From Oscillibacter sp. UBA6647 (GTDB taxonomy: Bacteria > Bacillota > Clostridia > Oscillospirales > Oscillospiraceae): DNA of 35,940 nucleotides. Every line of letters begins with the position of its first letter. Position 1 is the first letter of the stretch. The stretch lies in contig DKLF01000002.1 of NCBI GenBank assembly GCA_002455655.1, positions 948-36,887 of the forward strand. The letters are read 5' to 3'. The notes beneath the pieces were generated by a model that saw only the letters and a list, made by a program, of their open reading frames with translations, ran no database searches and was not told the origin of the DNA. The position numbers were made by a program, and so were the translations under genes. Positions 29,851 through 35,940 of the stretch are shown one piece after another.

Positions 29851-30837
29851 ATGAATCTCAGAAGTATTGAATATTTTTTAGTGACCGCCGAGGAAATGAA
29901 CTTCACCCGTGCGGCGGAGCGGCTTTTTATCAGCCAGCAGGCGTTGAGCAGCCACATCAAACGTCTGGAGGACGAGTATCATGCCCAGTTGTTTGCGCGC
30001 CGCCCCACGCTCCATTTGACGCTGGCAGGACAGCAGATGGTTTTTTACGGCAGACAGATATTGGCCTCAGAGGCCAAGCTGCGCGCGGCCTTTTCCGACT
30101 TGGATAAAAATTGCCGCGGTGCATTGACAGTTGGAATTTCCCGGCTGAGGGGGGATGTTTTTTTCCCGCCCATCTGGAACTATTACCATCCTTCACACCC
30201 TAATATTTCCATCGAGCTGGTGGACGGCAACAGTGCAAAGCTGGACGAGCTGCTTCAAACAGGGAAAATTGACCTGTATATGGGTGTCGATATTCCCTCC
30301 AGCCCAAACCAGTGCCGCATTCAACTGGCCCGGGAAAAAATGCAGTGCTGCATGGCCCAAACGCTTTTGGAGAAATACCGCCCTGATCAGTGGCAGGAAT
30401 TTTTAAATGAATTCCGGATGGGCATTGATTTAACGCGGATTGTAGATATCCCCTTTATTACACTTCGCCGGAACAATCGTCTGCGCAAAGGTCTGGAGCA
30501 ATTCTTCGCCCACGAGTTCAGCCCCCGTTATGCCTTTGAGAGTGACCAGCAGGAACTGATCTACGAGATGGCCAAAAGCGGTGCCGGAGTGGGTCTGGCT
30601 TCCCCGGTTATTTTCTATCAGCACATGCGTGAAATCAATGAGCTGGGGCAGGCATTTCACGTGTTCCCGGTCATTAACGATATTCCGGAAAACATTCTAT
30701 ATCTGGTTTACCGGAAGGATTTTCCCCTGCCTCAATACGCGATGGACTTTATTCAGGTTGCCTGCATGGTACTTAAAACGTATTCTCACACCATTCTCCA
30801 CGGCGGCATCGGAGGAAGAGATTGCAGCCAGTCCTGA
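29851..30837 (+). CDS. LysR-family transcriptional regulator
   Basis: The 328-residue protein has an N-terminal winged-helix (NFTRAAERLFISQQALSSHIKRLEDE) and a LysR effector domain. It is divergent from the aldolase/dehydrogenase unit and convergent with tctA, so it probably controls both sides in response to the cluster's substrate. ATG 29851 follows AGGAGG (29835-29840) by 10 bases; a frame-compatible earlier codon (29830) lacks the ribosome site. The stop lies five bases from the tctA stop, with no visible terminator between them. Confidence 0.92.
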   Translation: MNLRSIEYFLVTAEEMNFTRAAERLFISQQALSSHIKRLEDEYHAQLFARRPTLHLTLAGQQMVFYGRQILASEAKLRAAFSDLDKNCRGALTVGISRLRGDVFFPPIWNYYHPSHPNISIELVDGNSAKLDELLQTGKIDLYMGVDIPSSPNQCRIQLAREKMQCCMAQTLLEKYRPDQWQEFLNEFRMGIDLTRIVDIPFITLRRNNRLRKGLEQFFAHEFSPRYAFESDQQELIYEMAKSGAGVGLASPVIFYQHMREINELGQAFHVFPVINDIPENILYLVYRKDFPLPQYAMDFIQVACMVLKTYSHTILHGGIGGRDCSQS

Positions 30838-30842
30838 TGCCC

Positions 30843-32339
30843 TTACCCGCTTTTCCCTTTCCCGCGGATAAGGGAAACCAGCGGACCCGCAATGGACAAC
30901 ACAATCAATGCCATCAGCACAAGGCAGATGGGACGGCCCAAGTAGTAGCCCAGTACGTTTCCCTTGGCCATCACCAGAGACAGCGTCAGGCCTCTTTCCG
31001 CAGTTCCGCCCAGGATCAGGCCAAGGATGAGCGCGGCGGAAGACAGGTCGAACTTGTTCATAAGATAACCAAGAAGCCCGAAGAAGATGGTGATAAACAC
31101 ATCAAACATGGAGGCGTTAATGGCGTAAGCCCCGATCAGCGCCAGAGACACCACCACGGGCATCAGGATGGAGTTTGGAATTTTTGTCACATTGACTACA
31201 TACCGGGCGATTGCCAATCCCACAAATACCATGAGAATGTTGGACAGGGCAAACCCAATGAGGATGGAGTAGGTTGTGGGAGCCTGCGTGGTAAACAGCC
31301 GTGCGCCCGGCACAAGGCCTTGAATTAAAAGACCGCCAAGGATGATGGCCGCGTTTGGACTGCCCGGGATGGACAGCGTCATCAGAGGAATCATGGAACC
31401 GCCGGTTACGGCGTTGTTCCCGCTTTCGCAGGCGGCCAGCCCCTCCATGGACCCGTTTCCAAACTCCTCCTTATGCTTGGAGTGCTTCTTTGCTTGGTCA
31501 TAAGAAATCCAGGAACCGATGTTGCCGCCCGCGCCGGGCAGGATTCCCACCACAATGCCAATGACGGAGGACACGATCCACGTCCACGCATAGTGCGGGA
31601 GCTCTTTCAGCGTGGGCAGCATCTTTTTGCCCAGAGTGACATTGCTTTGTTCAAGAATAGACTTATTGGCGTTTCGATAATCCTCGCAGTTGCTCATCAC
31701 TTGGGCAATGGTAAACAAACCGATCAGAGCCGGCACCATCTGAATTCCATTCATCAGGCGATCCGAGCCAAAGGTATAGCGCAGGGTACCGGTAACCGCA
31801 TCCATTCCAATCGTGGCAAGAAACAGACCCACTAACCCCATCAAAAGTCCCTTGAGAATGGAGTTCCCGGCAAGGCTTCCAATTACAGTCAGGCCAAAAA
31901 TGGAAATCAGAAAGCTTTCCGGCTCGCTGAACTTCAGGCTCACCATGGCCAGCGGGGGCGCAATGACCAGCAGCGCAATGGCGCTGGACAGTCCGCCGAT
32001 GCCGGAGGAGAGCATGGACATGCCCACCGCCTCCAGACCGCGCCCCTGTTTTGTCAGGGGATATCCCTCTATGGCGGTGGCGGCGTTGGCCGGGGTACCG
32101 GGGGTGTGAAGCAGAATCGCGGAGATGGAGCCGCCGGTCATGGCCGATGTATAAATCGCCATCAACATCACCAGTGCCGCCACCGGCTCCATGGAATAGG
32201 AGACAGGCAGAAGAAGGGCGATGGCCATGCCGCCGCTCAAACCCGGCATGGCGCCGACCACCATGCCGCCGATGACGCCCACAGCCAAGCCAATCCAGAC
32301 CTGAATGGAGCAAAAATTGGATATGATCTCTTGAATCAA
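30843..32339 (-). CDS. tctA: tripartite tricarboxylate transporter permease TctA
   Basis: This 498-residue protein, with about twelve membrane segments, carries the TctA repeats GAMPGLSGGMAIALLLP (near 32) and GILPGAGGNIGSWISYDQA (near 259). It is the large permease of a TTT transporter, driven by ion gradients. TTG at 32339 is the start: AGGTGA lies before it and no ATG is available. It follows tctB by 32 bases. Confidence 0.93.
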   Translation of the reverse strand: MIQEIISNFCSIQVWIGLAVGVIGGMVVGAMPGLSGGMAIALLLPVSYSMEPVAALVMLMAIYTSAMTGGSISAILLHTPGTPANAATAIEGYPLTKQGRGLEAVGMSMLSSGIGGLSSAIALLVIAPPLAMVSLKFSEPESFLISIFGLTVIGSLAGNSILKGLLMGLVGLFLATIGMDAVTGTLRYTFGSDRLMNGIQMVPALIGLFTIAQVMSNCEDYRNANKSILEQSNVTLGKKMLPTLKELPHYAWTWIVSSVIGIVVGILPGAGGNIGSWISYDQAKKHSKHKEEFGNGSMEGLAACESGNNAVTGGSMIPLMTLSIPGSPNAAIILGGLLIQGLVPGARLFTTQAPTTYSILIGFALSNILMVFVGLAIARYVVNVTKIPNSILMPVVVSLALIGAYAINASMFDVFITIFFGLLGYLMNKFDLSSAALILGLILGGTAERGLTLSLVMAKGNVLGYYLGRPICLVLMALIVLSIAGPLVSLIRGKGKSG

Positions 32340-32371
32340 GCGAATTCACCTCATCTTTTTACTTTCGCATA

Positions 32372-32806
32372 TCACGGCATACGAAGCTGCAATTGGACAA
32401 CGAACAGGACGTAAACAAACAGCTCCAACCCCACGGTCACGCCCAAAATTGCCTTCCAGTTGCGCTGTCCCAGAAAGAACATGCCAAGGGGAAGAAAAAT
32501 CGCGGTGGAGACGAAATACCCGGTGAAGTTCATCAAAACTGCGTACAGAACAATAGCCAGAAGGGCGAAAAGGGGCCCTGCAAGCCCCCGGGGAAGAATC
32601 TGGCTTTGATTTGTCCTCGGCTGAGTCAGCTTCAGCCCGTGAACCGTTACCATGGCGGAGAGAATAATAATTCCAATTAAAATCGCTTTGGGCCACATGG
32701 CTGCATCCGGGTTGCTGAATTGCCCGGCCATGACATAAAAAATCACAGATAGGACGATCAGCACCCCTCCGATCCAAACGTCGGGGTGTATAGTTTTCAA
32801 CTTCAT
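32372..32806 (-). CDS. tctB: tripartite tricarboxylate transporter TctB-like small permease
   Basis: The 144-residue protein has four hydrophobic segments and a poorly conserved sequence, as usual for TctB. Position between tctC and tctA identifies it. ATG 32806 follows AAAGGAGAT. It forms the small membrane subunit of the same transporter. Confidence 0.85.
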   Translation of the reverse strand: MKLKTIHPDVWIGGVLIVLSVIFYVMAGQFSNPDAAMWPKAILIGIIILSAMVTVHGLKLTQPRTNQSQILPRGLAGPLFALLAIVLYAVLMNFTGYFVSTAIFLPLGMFFLGQRNWKAILGVTVGLELFVYVLFVVQLQLRMP

Positions 32807-32831
32807 GCCTTATCTCCTTTTCAGAACAAAA

Positions 32832-32872
32832 GGCCCCGCCGTATAAACCGTTTTGTTTCATGCGGCGGGGCC
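32832..32872 (-). terminator. tctC-tctB attenuator hairpin
   Basis: GGCCCCGCCG (32832-32841) pairs with CGGCGGGGCC (32863-32872) across a 21-base loop; on the - strand it is followed by TTTTG. It probably limits read-through from tctC to the permease genes, as the hairpin between dctP and dctQ does in the other transporter. Confidence 0.7.
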
Positions 32873-32890
32873 GTTTTAAAAGGTAATCTA

Positions 32891-33913
32891 TTAAGACCAG
32901 CCCAAGATTTCGGAGAACGTGGCCATTTGTGCTTCCTGCTCCTTGGCGTAGGCAGTGTAATCGTCGCCGCCCAGATAGTTCACGGCCTGACCCAGAACGG
33001 CCATTCTTGCAATAAACTCGGGGTTATTGATGCAGTTGTCCATTGCCTGTATCCAGCGGTCATAAACAGCCTGATCCACACCGGCAGGCAGGGCAAAGCC
33101 GCGGTCGGAGGGAGAGGTCACGTTGTATTCGGGCATTTCTTCATTAAAGGTTGGCACGTCTGGCAGCAGGGAGGAGCGCTCCGTGGCAAATACGCACAGG
33201 ATATCCACCTCGCCGTCCTGATAGGCTTGCATCGTCTCACCGATGGAGCCCCAGCCCACATCGATGTGGCCGCCCAGCAGGGCCGCATAGGTATCGCTCC
33301 AGCCGGACTGATGGACTTCGGTCAACTGTAACCCGTCGATCTGACTCATCAGGCTTTCCGCCAGCAGATGCTTGTTGGTGCCCACGCCGTTGTCGCCGGC
33401 CAGCAGCTCATTGCTCATACCATATTCAATAAAGCTTTTCGTGTCGGTAAAACGGGTGTCTCCCGCCTTTACCACGAGGCAGCCCCAGTCGCTGATCTCA
33501 TTTGCCACCAGCGCAAAGCTGTCCAGATTTTCGTCACGGTTCTGCTGGGGATCCAAATAGCCGGAGTAAACGGTTGGAATGTTCATCTGCGCGATGGTAT
33601 ATCCATCGGGGTCGGCCTTCAGCAGATCGTTCCAAGCAATCCAGCCGTTGGCGCCGGTGGAGTTTACCACGGTGATGCTGACGCCCAAGTCCTTTTCCAG
33701 ATAGGGAGCCAGAGTCCGGACAGCCAGATCCGAGCCGCCTCCGGCACTCCAGGGTACCAGCATAGTGATGCTTCGATCCGGCGTCCATTCGCTGGGAGCG
33801 CTGCTTCCACTCGCGGAGCCGGAAGTTCCTGAGGCGTCCGATTTGCTGCCGCAGCCTGTGAGCAGCGCAAGGCAAATTGCCGCCGCTGCGGCCAAGGCAA
33901 TGATCTTTTTCAT
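32891..33913 (-). CDS. tctC: tripartite tricarboxylate transporter substrate-binding lipoprotein TctC
   Basis: The 340-residue protein has a lipoprotein signal (LTGC, Cys21), a Ser/Gly tether and a TctC/BugT fold (RSITMLVPWSAGGGSDLAVRTLAPYLEKDLG). The TctC fold binds carboxylates by two water-mediated contacts. It is the most abundant component in such systems; the substrate cannot be deduced. ATG 33913 follows GAGGAGA. Confidence 0.92.
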   Translation of the reverse strand: MKKIIALAAAAAICLALLTGCGSKSDASGTSGSASGSSAPSEWTPDRSITMLVPWSAGGGSDLAVRTLAPYLEKDLGVSITVVNSTGANGWIAWNDLLKADPDGYTIAQMNIPTVYSGYLDPQQNRDENLDSFALVANEISDWGCLVVKAGDTRFTDTKSFIEYGMSNELLAGDNGVGTNKHLLAESLMSQIDGLQLTEVHQSGWSDTYAALLGGHIDVGWGSIGETMQAYQDGEVDILCVFATERSSLLPDVPTFNEEMPEYNVTSPSDRGFALPAGVDQAVYDRWIQAMDNCINNPEFIARMAVLGQAVNYLGGDDYTAYAKEQEAQMATFSEILGWS

Positions 33914-33982
33914 GCGTTTGTCTCCTCTTCTTTTTCTACTTTTTTATAAGCAAGGGAAGCCCCTGCAATATAATCAATTTGT

Positions 33983-35011
33983 TCAGGCGCCATATTTTTG
34001 ATAGTTTTGCTCTAGAATTTCCATGGTTTGCCGCAGAATGCAAATGGTTTCCCCAGATGCTGCAAGCCGCTGTGCCTCAGGCTCGCCGGGAATGTAAATG
34101 CGCGGAACGCCGGGACGCTTCCGGCTGCTGCGCAGGGCGTCAAACCATTCCTGCGCCCGGTCGGCAAATTCATCCGGCCCAAGGAAGTGGGCAATGTCGA
34201 GGGCAGCGGCAAAATGCCCGGTGCCGGAAGGACAATCGGAGCGAAACATAGAGCTGCTCTCTCCCGACAGAGCCGCGCCGGACAGCAGAGCGCACAGCAT
34301 GTCCACCACCATCGCCAGCGCATAGCCCTTATGTCCCGCCATGGGCAAAAGAATTCCGCGGATTGCCGACTGAGGATCAGTGGTATCGTGCCCATCCTCG
34401 TCTAACGCCCAGCCCAGAGGAATCTCCTCGCCTTTTTGGGCGTAAATCCGAATCTTCCCCTTGGCTGCCGCGCTGGTCGCCATGTCGGCGCAGAAAGTCA
34501 TCTCTCGCCCCGGAAAGGCGACCGCGAAGGGGTTTGTCCCAAGAAGCAGGTCCATCCCCCCAAAGGGGGCCATGGTGGGACCGGCCGCAGAGGCCACAAA
34601 CCCGACGCAGCCTTGCCGGGCCAGACTTCTGGCATAGTAGGCCGCGGTGCCGAAGTGATTGGAGCGACAGACGGAGGCGATTCCTACGCCGAAGCTTTTG
34701 GCCAGCGCCCCACAGGTATCCACCGCTTTGGTCATGACGACCTGTCCCAATCCGTTTCCGCCGTCTATTTGGGCGACGGCGTCCCGGACTGTAATCTGAA
34801 TCTCAGGCGCCGGAGCAATCGTTCCTGCGTTTAGCCGCTCCACATAGGCGTTCAGCCGCATCAGCCCGTGGGATTCCACGCCGCACAGCTCTGCGTCCAG
34901 CAGTGCGTCCACCGTCTTTGCGGCGTCAGCACCGGGAACGCCCACGCCCATAAGGATTGCCAAGGATTTTTCCTTTACCTCTGCTATGGGAAGTTCTGCG
35001 ATCCTATCCAT
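33983..35011 (-). CDS. Ldh2/ComC-family NAD(P)-dependent 2-hydroxyacid dehydrogenase
   Basis: This 342-residue protein has the MDH2/Ldh2 fold: DALLDAELCGVESHGLMRL near 34, SNHFGTAAYY with the catalytic His near 120, and GHKGYALAMVVD near 240. Members oxidise L-lactate-like 2-hydroxy acids such as malate, ureidoglycolate and (R)-sulfolactate. It is unrelated in sequence to the SerA-like dehydrogenase at 27724. ATG 35011 (MDRIAELPI) follows GGAGAAG. A longer frame from 35128 overlaps the HD gene and is not used. It is part of the transporter operon, 69 bases upstream of tctC. Confidence 0.9.
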   Translation of the reverse strand: MDRIAELPIAEVKEKSLAILMGVGVPGADAAKTVDALLDAELCGVESHGLMRLNAYVERLNAGTIAPAPEIQITVRDAVAQIDGGNGLGQVVMTKAVDTCGALAKSFGVGIASVCRSNHFGTAAYYARSLARQGCVGFVASAAGPTMAPFGGMDLLLGTNPFAVAFPGREMTFCADMATSAAAKGKIRIYAQKGEEIPLGWALDEDGHDTTDPQSAIRGILLPMAGHKGYALAMVVDMLCALLSGAALSGESSSMFRSDCPSGTGHFAAALDIAHFLGPDEFADRAQEWFDALRSSRKRPGVPRIYIPGEPEAQRLAASGETICILRQTMEILEQNYQKYGA

Positions 35012-35012
35012 C

Positions 35013-35567
35013 TCAGAGCTTCTCCAGTCCCTTGACCGAGCATTGAAACACAAATATGTCGATGGCACGGACAAACTCTGATTCCGCCGTCTGGTAAGAT
35101 TTATCTCCCTCAAAGGAGTGGGTGGCAATCAAATGGATAATGTGGTCAGGAAGACCGGCTCTCCCTGCAATCAGCGCTCCGGACAGGGGATGGCGCATCA
35201 GGTTGAAATTCTCACTGTGGGATACCGTTCCATTTTGAATGGAGAATTCCGTCAATTTCCCGATATCGTGGAGCAGTGCTCCCGCCACCACAATGTCCCG
35301 GCTGAACGGCACGCCGTGCCGTTCGTGGTATTTGTGCAGCGCATCAAATTCCATAATACACATGCTTGTGACGTCGTTGACGTGCTCGATCCAGGAGACA
35401 TCGCAGTCCTTCCAGTTCAGCGTGACCGGACAAAGGGAAATCGTGGCCTCACTCCATCCGCCCTGTTCCATGGCCATACGCATAGCTTCCAGTGATTGTT
35501 CCCGTAGCCCTTCATCCGCAATTTCCAAAAAAAGGGGGAATGATGATTTAATCCCATCGCAGTCCAT
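35013..35567 (-). CDS. HD-domain phosphohydrolase-like protein
   Basis: The 184-residue protein has an HD domain: His in WIEHVNDV, His-Asp in ALLHDIGKL, His in RHPLSGALIAGRAGLPDHIIHLIATHS and a late Asp in RAIDIFVF. HD proteins hydrolyse phosphomonoesters or phosphodiesters with metals; a few are oxygenases or hydrolases acting on small metabolites. It is first gene of the operon (HD, Ldh2, tctCBA), so its metabolite substrate probably belongs to that pathway. ATG 35567 follows GGAGGAG. Confidence 0.85.
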   Translation of the reverse strand: MDCDGIKSSFPLFLEIADEGLREQSLEAMRMAMEQGGWSEATISLCPVTLNWKDCDVSWIEHVNDVTSMCIMEFDALHKYHERHGVPFSRDIVVAGALLHDIGKLTEFSIQNGTVSHSENFNLMRHPLSGALIAGRAGLPDHIIHLIATHSFEGDKSYQTAESEFVRAIDIFVFQCSVKGLEKL

Positions 35568-35842
35568 TTCAGACTCCTCCGTTTATCTTTCAAAATTGGT
35601 TCTGGCTCTCTATAAATTCGGCAAATTATAATTCTGATTCTTTCGCTCTTTTGGTTATTTTTCATGCTATCACTTTCGGATTACAATGTCTAACAAAAAA
35701 ATTTTTTAAAGTTGACAATATAGACGTTGTTAATCACGCAGACTTTTATGCACTGTGCCTGATTTAAATGAACGCTGCGTCGGCAAAGGGAGATAACGCT
35801 GCCTGGCAAGTCGCATGTCCGAATTTTAGGAAATGAATGTAA
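35568..35842. promoter_or_regulatory. upstream region of the HD/Ldh2/tct operon
   Basis: This AT-rich stretch of about 275 bases has no supported gene. On the - strand TATAAT occurs (about 35626-35631), roughly 60 bases before the HD start, without a clear -35. A TTGACAATATAGACGTTGTT segment (35713-35732) could be a regulator site. The LysR protein at 29851 is a candidate binder. Confidence 0.4.
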
Positions 35843-35874
35843 AGGTGCCCTGCCGGGAAAACGGCAGGGCACCT
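35843..35874. terminator. strong hairpin at the right edge
   Basis: AGGTGCCCTGCCG (35843-35855) pairs with CGGCAGGGCACCT (35862-35874) around GGAAAA. T-rich sequence follows on the - strand, so it probably terminates a leftward gene beyond the window. Nothing supported lies in 35875-35940. Confidence 0.6.
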
Positions 35875-35940
35875 TGGGTTATTTACAGCTCAGGACATGA
35901 GACCTGGTTGCCTGCAAGCAGCGGGCTGATTCAGAGAAAC

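Noticed and set aside
1..35940. CRISPR arrays, rRNA genes, insertion sequences
   Set aside because: I saw no regularly spaced repeats with unique spacers, no rRNA-like sequence and no transposase or terminal-repeat pair in the window.

Overview
The window reads as gut-type, anaerobic Clostridia DNA, most like Oscillospiraceae/Ruminococcaceae. The reasons are a Firmicutes-style Pho box, strong GGAGG ribosome sites, TRAP and TTT organic-acid transporters, a CoA-transferase/thiolase fermentation module and clostridial mobile-element proteins. This assignment is inferred from gene content, not from a marker gene. Two compartments are visible: an AT-richer mobile element (about 1-7540) and a more GC-rich chromosomal part (about 7545-35940).

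Mobile element (1-7542). A restriction-modification module comes first: a small ribbon-helix-helix (RHH) gene and a C5-cytosine methyltransferase on the + strand, convergent with a NotI-like endonuclease and its XRE controller on the - strand. The two sides share one perfect bidirectional terminator that contains both stop codons. The methyltransferase has two compensating frame changes that remove its conserved motif IX from the open frame. Next come an RHH gene and an unrecognised three-gene operon ending in a two-segment membrane protein. Leftward genes follow: a small protein and an RHH-DUF1413 protein under a textbook operator/promoter, two MobC-like relaxosome proteins, an oriT-like palindrome-rich stretch and a replication-initiator-like protein. 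The right end is the 3' half of a tRNA-Arg(CCU), which I read as the attachment site. No integrase or relaxase lies in the window.

Sigma-54 catabolic region (7728-18471). A PAS/AAA+/Fis sigma-54 activator is divergent from a TRAP transporter (dctPQM), which is followed by an SDR dehydrogenase, a YdiF-type CoA-transferase, a zinc MDR dehydrogenase, a creatininase-family hydrolase and a thiolase. The intergenic region holds a near-perfect -24/-12 promoter and two palindromes that suit activator binding. Together the genes suggest uptake and dehydrogenation of a cyclic or keto compound, hydrolytic ring opening, CoA activation and thiolysis to acetyl-CoA. The substrate is unknown; a cyclic 1,3-diketone (phloroglucinol- or inositol-like chemistry) is the best guess.

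Sulfur and phosphate regions (18609-27581). Thioredoxin, a single-domain rhodanese and a CoA-disulfide-reductase/rhodanese fusion form a persulfide-handling operon. Then comes a complete pstSCAB-phoU-phoB-phoR locus behind a two-repeat Pho box. Its PstS is circularly permuted: the usual C-terminal half precedes the usual N-terminal half.

Hydroxy-acid region (27724-35567). A leftward cluster encodes an HD-domain protein, an Ldh2/ComC-type dehydrogenase and a tripartite tricarboxylate transporter (TctCBA). Beyond a rightward LysR regulator lie a DRE-TIM aldolase and a D-2-hydroxyacid dehydrogenase. Two unrelated 2-hydroxyacid dehydrogenases around one transporter and an aldolase suggest catabolism of a chiral 2-hydroxy acid.
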